64,000 nucleotides of DNA, taken from positions 74,490,390-74,554,389 of the forward strand of contig NC_087064.1 in the NCBI RefSeq assembly GCF_963678635.1. The letters run 5' to 3'. Shown piece by piece: positions 49,137 through 60,422 of this stretch (position 1 is the first letter of the stretch; every line of letters begins with the position of its first letter). The position numbers were made by a program, and so were the translations under genes. The notes under the pieces are model-generated. The model made no database searches and had not been told where the DNA came from. It was given only the letters and a program-made list of their open reading frames with translations. The DNA comes from Symsagittifera roscoffensis. Taxonomy: Eukaryota > Xenacoelomorpha > Acoela > Convolutidae.

Positions 49137-49384
49137 CTGTATTAAAAAACAACCAGTTATACTTAAAACTGGACAATAAAAGCCGACTGCTATCGCAATG
49201 AATGTTCCTGCAGCAGCAATTGTGGAAAAAAAAGAATTTAAAGGCATGAAAATGATTCAATTTAGCATTTCAACGCGCAAAATTATTTTTTGTCAGAAAA
49301 TGAACTTTTGTCTTTTTCCCAGTTTTATCAAAAAAAGTTTAAAAAAAAATAGATAAATGAAATGATTAAGATCTCAGATCTCAC

Positions 49385-49604
49385 TTTTTCTCGTCCGCTA
49401 TGGCCTTGTTGAGCACTTTGATCCTGTGCTGCTTCCTCAGTCGGGACTCCTTGGCAAAAGTCCTGCCACTCAGAGGGTTCTTCGCATCCATAGTATACTG
49501 TTTGGGATCCTTGCACTCCTTCAGAAAGGCCAAGTTGGGATGTTTGTTCGAGATGAAAGTCTCCTCACTCGCTGTGTCTGAGTCATATGCCAAATTATCT
49601 CCTC
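49385..49604 (-). CDS. F-box protein gene, exon 4
   Basis: 220 bases, acceptor ATTTTAG (49606-49605) and donor AAAAA/GTGAG. In the frame fixed by exon 3 it encodes SDTASEETF, then KNPLSGRTFAKESRL and a charged helix RKQHRIKVLNKAIAD. Its two last bases complete a codon with exon 5. No stop occurs in the chosen frame; the apparent stop at 49381 lies beyond the donor. Confidence 0.7.
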
Positions 49605-50917
49605 CTAAAATTTTGTAGCATTAGAGAGTGACGTTAATTATCTTCATATTAGATAGCACAGGGAAGACCCACACACAGCTACGGAAAACCCACTATCGAG
49701 ATTTATCAAACCAACACTTGTCGAAGGAAACTATGGTTACGTCAAAAAACACCGCGATGAAGAAAAAGATTTCACAAAGAAAGATCAATAAAAAGTCGCA
49801 AATTGAACATTTCATGATAATAGTTCATAAAACTGCGTTATTAAAGCATCTATGAAAACTAGCGGACTCTCAAGCTCCAGGAATAGTTTTTTACTGTATT
49901 TTTCAGGAAGTTTTTACTGTATTTTTGCTTGCTAAGCTCTTCTATGGTTATAGTTTTAGAATTGAACGGCTAACAGTCGAAATCGACTAAATACCCGCTA
50001 TGACCAAAAATGCTAGTCATACAATTTTCATATATGGAAAAAAACTGAGCATACACTTTTCATGCAATTCCATAAACACAGAGAATTGCATGAAAGGTCT
50101 ATGATTAGTGATTTTTTATAAATGAAAACTGTATGACCAGTAACTTTCCATAAATCAAAAATTTTATTTAAAAAAAATTAATTTCTCAAAGTTTTTGGAT
50201 TGTGTTCGTAACCGAACACAAGTGGCAAAGAATTTGGTTTCTCAAAAGTAGAGTCACCAAATGTTTAATCGTCTCGCATTTATAATGCATCGGAAACGGC
50301 CTGAAATTTCTTAGTTTGTCTTAAACAAATAATATAATGGAAGTATCAAACTTTTAAATTTTGGCAAACCTTTTGACAAGCGATTTAACTAATCGTGTAT
50401 TGCTCAAGGCATACAAAATCATGCTACACAAAATAAATAAGTGTTTTGACCGTTTTTAAAAAATTTATCCTGAGAAGTGGAAAAAAATCAATTTTTGTGT
50501 ATCCAGGACTACATTATCCACACAAAAAACTGATTTTGCCTGCAAAATTTTTTTTGAAAATATATTTTTTTTAGTACAAAATTTGTTTTGCAAAACAAGA
50601 AAAAGTTCTTTGAAAATGTATGAAATTTGTATGATTAGTTTTTTTTTCATAGACTTAGTTTATGGAATTGTTTTAGCATTTTCGGTCTACGTATCAGTAA
50701 GTATAGAACCGCGTATTCATACTCGTCAGTAAGTAGACAAATGCTATATTAATCAATCAGAATCAACACACACACGCGCGAAGACACGTACACACACATA
50801 AAAACACACACACACACACACACAAACAAACACAAACATAAACACACACACAGACACACAAAGATAAACACACACACACACGCACAAATATAAACACACA
50901 CACAGACACACAAACAT

Positions 50918-50957
<40 letters not shown>

Positions 50958-51000
50958 ACACACATATACGCATACACATACACACAACACACAAACATAC
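49605..51000. other. Intron of the F-box gene with a CA microsatellite
   Basis: AT-rich. No exon was found between exons 3 and 4 apart from the (CA)n array near its left-strand donor side. Confidence 0.5.
50766..50999. repeat. CA microsatellite (imperfect)
   Basis: About 230 bases of CACACA with interspersed CAAACA, CATA and CAGA steps. It lies directly downstream of the donor of exon 3 (minus strand), so the intron begins with a TG-rich run on the minus strand. The Cys/Val-only frames it produces are artefacts. Confidence 0.95.
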
Positions 51001-51169
51001 CTGTGCCCTGATCGTTGGCCTGATCACTGTGTTGTCTCTCCTCCATTTTGGTGAGCATCTCTTCCACCAGACCCCTCTGACTACTCATGGCCACCGTCCT
51101 CATCTGGTTCTTCAAGGTCAGCAACAGGTGCGAGTCACACAACTTCAACAGCTCCAACATGTAGTTCAT
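51001..51169 (-). CDS. F-box protein gene, exon 3
   Basis: 169 bases, acceptor TTTCATGTGCAG and donor ACAG/GTATGT. Phase 0 at its start. Encodes a helical segment (MNYMLELLKLCDSHLL, then MLTKMEERQHSDQ) and leaves one base that is completed by exon 4. Frames fit on both sides. Confidence 0.7.
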
Positions 51170-52002
51170 CTGCACATGAAAATAAAAAACGTTTCAAGTA
51201 ATTTATACTAACAAAAATTACATGAAAGTATGGAAATTAACCAAAAAAAGCTCCAAAATGTTGTTCATCTGAGGACGAAATGAAAAAAAAAAGATTTTTT
51301 TATCATAGTTAACTGTTTTTAGGCAGTTGAAGAATAAAAATTCGATTAATGAGAAAATATAATTATCATGTTTTGGCCGGGCAAATCACAATTGGATCAA
51401 CTGAACTGCTTGCACGTATCTCTTTTTTAAATTAATTACATTAATCCAATTAGGATAGATTCAATTTATAGCCGAATAAACAAAATTATTTCAGAGAAAA
51501 GCTACCAAAACGAGGTAGGTTGTTGAACTCACTGCCTGGTTCAGCAATTGCCATATTTCTTAAGACATGCACCCGTTTTTTTTAAGCTTTTTTTCCAACT
51601 GAGGCTTGAGAACTCAGCTATATAAAACGAAGGATTTTGATGAGATTGAGAACACGAAAGCTCCACGAAAGGCCTTGAGCTCTGGCGGACTTCATCTACC
51701 GCCTCCAAAAGGATAAATGAATGAAAAGAAGTCAAAATTTCAGAGTGCGGCAGTAACTAAAAATTGAAGCTTGCATTCCAAAAATTAAAAAAAAATTGAG
51801 AAAAAAAACCTAATTTTGTAAAAAAATATTTCAGGCTTTTTTTGGAAATTATTTCGTGCTTCCCTTTAAATACATTTCGGGATCAAAAGACGCATTTGAA
51901 AAATTTTTGTAGTTTGTCAAGCAGATATAGAGCTCAAAGTATAGTTCTCTCTAAACCCGCTAAGGAACTTAAATGTTATGTTTTTTTATGAACTTGATTG
52001 AC

Positions 52003-52261
52003 CTTTGCATAGTGTGAGGTGTGTGCGAACCAGTGCCACGTGTCAAATATCTCCGCCTGAAGACCCTCCACATCCAGGGTTCTATCTCCATGACTGGATA
52101 CCTGGTCCCTGGATAATCCTGGTGCTGATCTGGTGCGACTGTAGGTGTAATCCTTGCAGCAGATAGGCTGGATGAGGTGCTGAATGTACTGGATCAGTTC
52201 TTCACTTGGCATGCGTCTGGCCAGACCACAAACGAACACTTTCTTCGTGTTTTCACTTGCA
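52003..52261 (-). CDS. F-box protein gene, exon 2
   Basis: 259 bases, acceptor TTGTCTGCAG and donor AAAG/GTCAAT. It completes one codon from exon 1, then 86 codons in frame. Encodes a segment with CGLARRM, EELIQYIQHLIQPICCKDY and TWHWFAHTSHY. It may be a helical N-terminal domain; no named domain was recognised. Confidence 0.7.
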
Positions 52262-52938
52262 CTGCAGACAAAAAATAAGACGTCTTTTGCAATGTGTCAT
52301 ATATACACAGTAAACGTCTTTTTTGCAAATATAAAACAATAAGATTAGGCCACGGAGAAGGGCGGGCGGATCAAGGATTTTCTCGAGGGTGGGGGGAATA
52401 TCCGAAAAATGTTTAAAAACGTTGTCAACCAAAAAAAAACAGGTCAAAAATGCCGTTTTGGGCACTTTTAGGAAAATTTTGACCAAAAAATCGCGTTTTT
52501 TGGCGCGCGCTATTGGTAGACCTAACAGAAATCGACAAAATTTTAGAAAGTGTTTTGAAATATCCCTCCCCTGGACACAACAATTAAACCAAAATTAGTG
52601 CCTGAAGATAGCAACCTAGTTCAAAATTTTCTCGATAACTATCCCGAGTGGATAATTGATAAATAGACAATATCTTATGAAAATATCAGATATTTTTTAA
52701 AGAAAAAGAAAAATTGATACTCAACCATGGTCTGGGCTGGTGCTTTAAAACTGGGTTCCACCTTTTCCCAGCTTATAAAATAGTATAACAATTCAGCTGC
52801 ATGCCATAATGAAATAAAACAATTACGAACAGCTGAACAGAGAATTTTTTAACGTTTGACTTTTGAGGCTAAATGGTTTAATGAACTAATCCTTATTTGC
52901 CAAAATTTATAATTGCTATTTATTAATGGTTTACTCAC

Positions 52939-53135
52939 CGGTTGAACCAATCAACAGTCCTGGTGACATATCCGTGTAACTGACATGCCTCGCACTCCCC
53001 ACACACTCTCAAGTCGTCTCGATCACCCGTCAACACCTCCCCTTGCACAGTACACTTCACCACTATATTGTTGTACAACTCCTCACCACCCGGCCGCTTC
53101 GGTTCGAATCCACGTCTAGTCGCCTCCGTTTTCAT
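52939..53135 (-). CDS. F-box protein gene, first visible exon
   Basis: 197 bases from ATG 53135 to the donor CCG/GTGAGT (GT at 52938-52937), leaving two bases for exon 2. Encodes a polar start and a Cys pattern CGECEAC followed by an aromatic VDWFNR. No in-window exon precedes it, so the ATG is the likely start but an upstream exon is possible. Together the six exons give about 361 codons without a break. Confidence 0.65.
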
Positions 53136-54241
53136 CCGTCGATTTGTCCAATTTTTGATTTCGTTAAAAAATTCAAGATAATTGTATTCTTAAGTCATTA
53201 AGGAAATAGTTTGTGATGAAACAAAATGAATGAGCGGATGGGCGTAAATGGTATTTGGGATTAAACAAAACAACCAGAATAACGTCGATTGTTTGACGAT
53301 TTTGATCAATGGAAGTGATTTTAAAAAAATGAATACCCCAAGTTGGAAATCAATTTTTTTGGCAGAGAATGTAATTTTGTTTTCAACACTAAAACAGCTT
53401 AATGATGAAGCTCACAGTATTTCTGTCAGGGGTAATTTGATTTCAAAAACTATCTTTCTTTTTGAAATTTTAAATTATTTTTTGTTTATTATTAATCAAA
53501 TTAAATCTAGGCTTCGTAATGAGACTTTAATCTTTTCAAAATGCACCAAAGTGTTAAAGCTAATGACAATAATTATCAGGAGGTTGATAATAGCAACAGT
53601 GATTCGCGAATTGATCAAACAAAATCAAACGCTCAAAAAGATCATGTATGAAAAAAATGTTTTAGTTAAGCTATTAAAATTGCAAATCAAATCTGCTTGC
53701 TACTTGAATACTTCAGAAAAACAATATGCAAACAATTGCTGATGGTTAGATATTAAATGCAGCCAATGTTGTTCATGGTTTTATGAAAAATCAACATGGT
53801 TTAACTGATAGTACAAAAAGGTATGCACGTTATAAGGTTGCGATTGCAATTGAATATAGACCATTGTCTATTTGGTATAAATAAAGCAGTAGGTACTAAA
53901 CGAGACACCTATTTCCATCACAATTGAAGGAAATTTATCTCACCATAAAATTTAACATGACAAAAAAATCCAAAACCCATCGTGGCGTTTTATGGTTTCA
54001 GTTTGATTCAAAATTATAAATCACAGCCAAAATCATTGAGATTATTCATAAACTTCTCAAGTTTATGACTCATAAACAGGTGATTACGTTATTATTAAAG
54101 CCTGAAATTGTCAAAATTTCCGTTTTAAATGCTTATAGAAGCTACAGAGAAAAAAAATTCAAAAAAGACTTTAATAAAATTTTTAAAAAAGCACAGAAAA
54201 ATTAGATAACCACACTTTCCTTGCAAAGAAAGATCAAAACT
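53136..54241. other. Degenerate stretch with an unassigned plus-strand frame
   Basis: A 164-residue plus-strand frame at 53248-53742 is Ile/Lys/Asn-rich with no recognised motif. Beyond it, another short stretch near 53756-53880 reads with a sensible-looking composition (HGLTDSTKRY) before a stop. The stretch may be the remains of a transposon, but no class can be named. Confidence 0.3.
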
Positions 54242-55700
54242 AACACGATTACTCGCATCGCCTTGAAGGTAGAGCTTTGAGAGTTCCGACTACTTTTTAA
54301 CGTCCATGGAGCAGTTTGTTTTCCAAAAATTGAAGAATTTTTCAAAAAAATATTTTTATTCTTAAGATTTTTTGAAAATCATCCCTCACACGCCGTATTA
54401 AGTACAAACTGCTAGATGTCGCTCCTACTGTACGTAGCAATTAAGACAAACATCCTGCTTCAACCAATTTGGAACGATTTCTAGGACGGATTAAATCTCC
54501 GATTACACATTAATAGCGCAAAATATAACGCATGTCAATTGTTCCAAATTAGCCATATTAGCAATCATTAAACCCCCCACAATTTTACAAAAATCACAGG
54601 TAAAATATCTTGTTAAATTTGAGCTCAAGATAACAATACTTTTCGAATGATATAAAAAGTTTTGTCAAAAATTGCTAGTCAAAAAATTACAATTTGTCTG
54701 CAGAAAAAACCACCCCGCGCATAAATATTCCGTCATTTTCTTCGAAAACAGTCGGAGCAAATAATTGCGGATCAAATTAGCTAGTATCAAGAAATTTTTT
54801 TTTGTTCGGGCAACGAAATTTGCTTCTGGAACAAAAAAAAGTATTACAAAATGCTATCTTTTTTTGATCATAATGATTTTTTTTTCTGATTTGGATAGGA
54901 ACACTGAAAACACGAAAACTATTGTTGCAGCTCGATTCGACGCTGAAAAGTTTTCTCCTAAAACGGAAGACTGGAAGATGGAGACTTTTTTCGAATATGT
55001 GTCAAGACTACTTAGTTATTTGAACTCCAATAACTTAAAAATAAACAAAACAAGACTGCTCGTATCAGCGTGAAGCCCTGAATGTTCCGACTGCCTTTTA
55101 AGGTCTATAGAGCAGTAATAACACGAAAAAATAATAAAACGTAATAATAAAACACGAAAACATGATAAAATAAAATGAAAAAATGAGGTTTTTCGAGAAA
55201 ATCACCCCACCCCACACGCCATAGAGAATACAAAGTGATGGATGTCACTCCTAGTTACAAATCAATTATGGCAATTTAGCTTCCTTCAACCAATTTGGTA
55301 CGATTTCTAAGACAAATTAAATCTCCGCTTACGCGTTAATAGCGCAAAATATAACGCGTGTAAATTGTCTCAAATTGGCCAGAATGGTTATCTTTAAACA
55401 ATTATAACTTTACGAAAAATGATCATAGGTGAAATATCTTTTTAAACTTAAGCGCAGTAAAACAATATTTTTTGAATGATAAAAAAAAATTCGTCAAAAG
55501 GGCTAATTAAAAAGTCAAAATTTGTCTGAAAAATAAACCACTCCGATCACAAATATCCCGCTACTTTTGTTTCAAAATTCGGAACAACAAAACTGCTCGT
55601 ATCAGGGTAAAGCCCTGAATGTTTTGACTGCATTTTAATTTTTATAGAGTTGTTTCAATTAAAACCGCTGATGAAATTTTCGAAAAAAAAATTAATGATA
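54242..55700. repeat. Diverged direct repeats (two full, one partial copy)
   Basis: A unit of about 520-540 bases starting near CTCGCATCG or CTCGTATCA occurs at 54242 and 55048, and its first hundred bases again at 55585. Shared landmarks include CACACGCC, ATGTC-CTCCTA, CAACCAATTTGG-ACGATTTCTA and TTAATAGCGCAAAATATAACGC. Identity looks moderate, so the duplications are old. A short unrelated segment (54766-55047) lies between the first two. Confidence 0.75.
54899..55073 (+). pseudogene. Possible gag-like fragment between the repeats
   Basis: The plus-strand frame reads ARFDAEKFSPKTEDW and then EYVSRLLSYLNSNN, similar in pattern to the start of retrotransposon capsid domains (F-P-x-W, then Y/F-L). 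It is short and isolated, so this is a weak assignment. Confidence 0.2.
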
Positions 55701-56241
55701 AAACTAAGATTTTGAGTGGCGAGGAGTAGAATACAGTAAAAAAGTCAATTATGAGCAGGATTGGCCAGATTATAAGAATCAAGATGTCCCAAATACAACG
55801 AGGATAATGTGTGACGCTAGCCACACACGCTTAGGGCAGCTCAATAAAAAACATCGAGGTAACTTGAGAACGCAGAAATGATAGTTAAAAGACTTGCAAC
55901 CTCGCTCCTCTCGCTTTTCGTCGAGTTGCAAAACCCACGCCTACTTTGGAATACAAACCTGCGCATGGTGTCACCATTCCACAATTATATTAGCCATAAA
56001 GGACACTAATTCAAGGTCAAAGAGGAATTCACACAATACGGTACGTGATATCAACTGAGCTTTATTTTGATGTTCTTAATCAACCAACCTAAGTTGGTAC
56101 CAGTATTTCTAATAATTAATCACCGGAAACCAGTCGTTATGTTCTTCAATAAACTTATTGGTAAAGTTTTCACTATTATTGGAAATACTTATAATTTTTT
56201 CGAAAAGATCCCAGAATTGCTATCATACGTTTTTTGAAGTC
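55701..56241. other. Non-coding flank of the second retroelement
   Basis: No coding frame of note. The last bases (AAGTC, 56237-56241) adjoin the LTR and would be one half of a target-site duplication. Confidence 0.4.
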
Positions 56242-56488
56242 TGTGATATTGCTATGCTACGAGTAGGTAAGAGCAAAAGAGAATAATTTAAAACCTTTAA
56301 TTCTGTCTTGTTGAATTGCTTAGTTTTGTTAGAGATCACGTTCATGTGTCTTCTATGATCACAACCGTCCAAATGACTGTTACGTTTGGCCTGCATGGAT
56401 GGCCTTGAATAATACTAACAATACATAACAGAATATTAATAACACTTTATCCAAGGTTACTGTGGCAACAGTACTACACGGTACCACA
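56242..56488 (-). repeat. Terminal LTR (247 bp)
   Basis: TG...CA ends on the minus strand, beginning TGTGGTACCGTG and ending ATATCACA, with the same ends as 57617-57863. The five differences are clustered in the first half (GAGATC/GACATC, GATCAC/GATCGC, TTACG/TTTTG, CATGGA/CATTGA). Confidence 0.85.
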
Positions 56489-56722
56489 TTACCCTGAGGA
56501 CAACAAAATTTTATATAATACCTTATAAAATTTTATAAATAGTATATAAATCTCAGTTTACTAAATTGTTTTCATTTTAGCTTAGTTTTCCTTGCTTGTC
56601 TTCTTCATCACTTCCGCTTTGTTTCTTGCAGCGTTCCACGATCCCGACTCATCCAACGATGTAGCTCCGAATTTCCTCTTGAACAAATGTCTCTCTAGTA
56701 AGTCAAACGTGTTGTTCTCCAA
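56489..56722 (-). pseudogene. Remnant of the pol C-terminus in the deleted copy
   Basis: Matches the end of the 57957-60308 frame (FDLLERHLFKRKFG to the stop) at near identity, with about 140 bases of pol end followed by the region before the LTR. It is joined to gag by an internal deletion at TGT (56723-56725). Confidence 0.8.
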
Positions 56723-57617
56723 TGTACATGTTGTTCGGTTGTCTCCTTCCGTAAGCATTATTATTTCCAATACTCATAATTGGTTCTTGCTTTATCTTCA
56801 TTGTTCCATTTACCTGAGCTGTACTTGCAGTCGTTGCATTAGTTTTCTGAAATGCCTGAGTTGTCTGTTTACTTTGTTCAAATTTCAGGGCCCTTTTCAA
56901 TACTTCCTCTGGTGAAAATGTTTCAAACGTTAGTGTATCTTGTAATACCACATTTTTCATTTTCGATATGAATAGGTCACGCACTAGTTCTTCCTCCAGT
57001 GTCCTTAATTCTGCTCTAGCTGCTTGAGCAGTTAATGCGGCATGAAATGCCTCGAGTGATTCCCCTGTTTCCTGTGAACGATTAAACAGCTTGTAGCGTT
57101 CATACGTAACACTCTGTGATTTATCAAATGAAGTCTTAGCCAACGCTACCATCTGCCTGAATTCTAACTTTGAAAATTCTACATGCGGGTTCTTTTGAAC
57201 AAATTGCTTCTTTCCTTCTGTCCCCAACGCCAGAAATAATCTAGAGGCTACTCTTTTCTGTACTTCGTTGTAATATACGTTGTGTCCAACCTTTGGTACT
57301 CTAGTTTTTCTTTCTTCATTTTCCAAGAGAATCTTATTCCGGGCTAGTTGGTCTCGAGCTTCCCTTTCTGTAATCGCCTGAGCGTTTTCATGTTCTCGTG
57401 GGGTCTCTGGTCTTGGTAACGGTTCCAATAGAACTTCTTTCGGTTCTTCTAATAATAGTTCCGGATTCACGCTCTCCTTTACTGTAACTGCCAAAAGAAA
57501 TTGGTCTAGCCATATTTTGAAATTCCAAGGAGGGTCGGAATTCGCGGTCGTCCAAAATACAGGGATCCCCATATCTGTTCTATTGTCCTGGGACAGAAAT
57601 CCTGCTGGCTGCGCCAT
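56723..57617 (-). CDS. gag: Gag N-terminal part in the deleted copy
   Basis: About 298 gag residues starting at ATG 57617, which overlaps the LTR end and the primer-binding site. The matrix/capsid part has VTYERYKLFNRSQETG and a Glu-rich helix; the rest matches the 62723-64000 frame at near identity. After TGT at 56723 the frame runs briefly into the pol remnant and stops. The copy lacks zinc knuckles, protease and all of RT. Confidence 0.8.
57599..57616 (-). promoter_or_regulatory. Primer-binding site (tRNA, Ser-like) overlapping the gag start
   Basis: Directly after the LTR end (...ATCACA) comes TGGCGCAGCCAGCAGGAT. The complement ends in ATCC-TGC...GCGCCA, consistent with the 3' end of a tRNA of the Ser type. 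The gag ATG uses the last A of the LTR plus the first bases of this site, so the leader is absent. The tRNA identity is inferred from the end pattern only. Confidence 0.6.
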
Positions 57618-57863
57618 GTGATATTGCTATGCTACGAGTAGGTAAGAGCAAAAGAGAATAATTTAAAACCTTTAATTCTGTCTTGTTGAATTGCTTAGTT
57701 TTGTTAGACATCACGTTCATGTGTCTTCTATGATCGCAACCGTCCAAATGACTGTTTTGTTTGGCCTGCATTGATGGCCTTGAATAATACTAACAATACA
57801 TAACAGAATATTAATAACACTTTATCCAAGGTTACTGTGGCAACAGTACTACACGGTACCACA
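57617..57863 (-). repeat. Shared LTR (247 bp)
   Basis: Same sequence as 56242-56488 with five differences; preceded (minus strand) by a polypurine-like CAGGGGAA at 57864-57871 and followed by the primer-binding site. It serves as 3' LTR of the right copy and 5' LTR of the deleted copy. Confidence 0.9.
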
Positions 57864-57956
57864 TTCCCCTGAGTACAACAAAATTTTATATAATACCTTA
57901 TAAAATTTTATAAATAGTATATAAATCTCAGTTTACTAAATTGTTTTCATTTTAGC

Positions 57957-60308
57957 TTAGTTTTCCTTGCTTGTCTTGCTCATCACTTCCGCTTTGTTTC
58001 TTGCAGCGTTCCACGATCCCGACTCATCCAACGATGTAGCTCCGAATTTCCTCTTGAACAAATGTCTCTCTAGTAAGTCAAACGTGTTGTTCTCCAATGT
58101 TGTTTCTTTGTTATTGATGTTCAACTTTGCCAGTCTCAATCTGTAGGCCTCAAGTGCTGCCAAGTTTAGCTCTGTTACATCGTCGTCACAACTAATCAAC
58201 CTTACTGAGTGTGATACCGGGCTGCCGTATCTCTTTGGACCCTGGTTCTTTGTTTGTCGACTGCTTCGTCTGACTGTTGTTGTATCCTCTTCTTTGTCCG
58301 ACTCGTCCGCAAATACTGCCGGGCTATTGGCAACTGATTCCGCTTGTTGATTCAGTAGTTTTTCTGCTTCGTTTTGTACCCCTCGGGTCAAAACCTGGTT
58401 TGTGATTTCCTCCCATTCTTTTGTTGTCATATTGTTATTCTGGAATGTGTCCAGAATTTCCTTTTCACTAGTTTGCCGTGTAATCCTTTTACTCACTGGA
58501 GCTTCTTTCGGTGCAGACGACTCTATGTATACAGCTTCGTTACTCCAATCCCGCTTCTTAGATTCTTTTGCTGTTTCAACAGTTTTTGTTGAACGTGGCT
58601 CTTGTGTCTTGGTTTTTCCAGATCTTGCACTTTGGACTAATGGTTCTGCCCTATTTGGCTTAACCCTTTTTCCACCTAGATTTAGGCCCCCGCCCGTCTT
58701 TGTTTTTCTTGACGTGACTACGTTTGGCGAGTTTTGAAACTTGTCCAATAGTCGATTGTCTTCTATCTCCTGATCGGTTGGCCCCTGGTCTTTCGCGTCA
58801 TGTTCTTCAGCCGACTCACTGTCTACGTCTTCCTGACGTAGTACTGTCTTCTGTTGTTTGCTCCTAGGCTCTTCCCCCGTTGGACTCCTCTTTTTCTCCG
58901 AGCTCTGTGCTTTGGGCTGTATATGCAGTTTTGATCTCGCTATGTCGCTTTTTCGATATGCTGCACCAGCAGCCGTTTTGATTGTTGACGGTGTCTCTGC
59001 TACTATTTTGCCTTTCAGCGGTATTGTTAGGGCCTTCCCACTCTTTCTTTGCTCATGTTTTCGGAGGAAGCTTCCTGACCAGCTATCATCCGCTGTAGTC
59101 TGTTTGTCTTCGATAAATCCTTTTTGCCATGAGTATAGGAGTTCCTTTCTCAGTTCGGGATTTATCGTGCTCGTTTCGTCTACAATTCGTCGTAGTTCGC
59201 TATCTGAGATATCCCGTCTGGTGACATTCCATCTCGCATTGGCCTCTAGTAGCTGCTTTAGTTCCTTCGCCCTAGCTCTTTCTTTGGCCGCCGCAGTGTT
59301 GCGTAGAAACAGTGGGCTGACGTCCCGGCTATTCTGTCCTTTTCGGATGATCTTTACATTTTCCCTGGATTGATCGATGCGTCTCTTCAACTGCGATGCT
59401 GTTAACGCCGATCTCTCCAAATGTTCTTTATCTAAACGATCAGATTCCTTCAGAAATTTATCCCTTACAATTTTAAACTCAGTTTTAGGTAATCGACCAA
59501 AGTGCGCTTCAAACGGGGACAACTTTATTGTTTTCTGTTTGTTCCATCTTAGGTCCCTAATTATTGTGCTCAAGCACAATTTAATAGATTGTACTTTTTC
59601 TTCGAGTAGCATTACTCCCAATCTTCGTTTAATAGTTTGTATCGTTCGTTCGACTAATCCACATCCTCGTTGATCACCGACGGGACAGAATTTTTGAATA
59701 ATATTATCTTCAGTGCAAAATTTTTTCATTGATTTTCCTTTAAACCCTGAAAACTGATCCGTTTTAATCGATTCCGGTATTCCATGTGTGTCAATGTAGG
59801 TACGTAGAAATTTTATTGTTGATTTTCCCCCTGCAGATTTCGTAACTTTGATTGACGGAAATTTTGAGTATCTATCAATAGCAACTAACAAATATATCTT
59901 CTTTCCCTTATGGACTTCAAGTGGACCCGCATAGTCTAATTGTAACTCTTGCCCAGGCTGTGTCAACAGTGGAAGTGGTTTGGCCGAATTCTTTGGGATT
60001 ATATATTTAACATTCTTACCATAACGAGTGCAACTTCTACACTCTTCGGCCATATTGACTATGTCTTTGTGCATGTGTGGCCACCATAAATAATTGGAAA
60101 CCTCCAACATCGCTTCATGGCCAGGATGTCCTTGATGAAGTCGCCGAAGCACCGCTTGTCTCAGCTTCTCAGGTACGGCTAAACGATTGTCCACCAGTAG
60201 GCAGTCATCAACAACCGACATCTGGTGCCACAGAGGGTTGGTGTATGGGCCCATTAGCTCGAATCCGTGTCTATCGTTCCGTTCCACCACTCGCCTGAGC
60301 CGATCCAT
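57957..60308 (-). CDS. Integrase (with HHCC and DD35E) and long C-terminal extension
   Basis: 783 residues. HHCC zinc region: H58, H64, then C90 and C93 (ECRSC). Catalytic triad D125 (LQLDYAGP), D184 (IKTDQFSG) and E220 (GLVERTIQ), spaced D-58-D-35-E. From about residue 300 a 480-residue extension is rich in Lys, Glu, Ser and Arg and probably disordered; no chromodomain or GPY module was seen. The frame is continuous with the RNase H frame except for two stop codons ahead of it. It inserts the element DNA. Confidence 0.9.
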   Translation of the reverse strand: MDRLRRVVERNDRHGFELMGPYTNPLWHQMSVVDDCLLVDNRLAVPEKLRQAVLRRLHQGHPGHEAMLEVSNYLWWPHMHKDIVNMAEECRSCTRYGKNVKYIIPKNSAKPLPLLTQPGQELQLDYAGPLEVHKGKKIYLLVAIDRYSKFPSIKVTKSAGGKSTIKFLRTYIDTHGIPESIKTDQFSGFKGKSMKKFCTEDNIIQKFCPVGDQRGCGLVERTIQTIKRRLGVMLLEEKVQSIKLCLSTIIRDLRWNKQKTIKLSPFEAHFGRLPKTEFKIVRDKFLKESDRLDKEHLERSALTASQLKRRIDQSRENVKIIRKGQNSRDVSPLFLRNTAAAKERARAKELKQLLEANARWNVTRRDISDSELRRIVDETSTINPELRKELLYSWQKGFIEDKQTTADDSWSGSFLRKHEQRKSGKALTIPLKGKIVAETPSTIKTAAGAAYRKSDIARSKLHIQPKAQSSEKKRSPTGEEPRSKQQKTVLRQEDVDSESAEEHDAKDQGPTDQEIEDNRLLDKFQNSPNVVTSRKTKTGGGLNLGGKRVKPNRAEPLVQSARSGKTKTQEPRSTKTVETAKESKKRDWSNEAVYIESSAPKEAPVSKRITRQTSEKEILDTFQNNNMTTKEWEEITNQVLTRGVQNEAEKLLNQQAESVANSPAVFADESDKEEDTTTVRRSSRQTKNQGPKRYGSPVSHSVRLISCDDDVTELNLAALEAYRLRLAKLNINNKETTLENNTFDLLERHLFKRKFGATSLDESGSWNAARNKAEVMSKTSKEN

Positions 60309-60422
60309 CCAAGTATCCTCTGATACTAGTTCCGCCAGTAGACTTTTGTCGAATAATTTTACAAGTGACAGTGGGCTATTTGTTTCCTTTAACTGCTCCG
60401 ACAGTTGTTAACTGCTTTTCCG

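Noticed and set aside
50749-51027. Cys/Val-rich proteins in three frames
   Set aside because: They are translations of the CA microsatellite.
53095-53115. B-box-like GGTTCGAATCC
   Set aside because: It lies within the first exon of the F-box gene (coding an RGFEP segment) and has no A box upstream.
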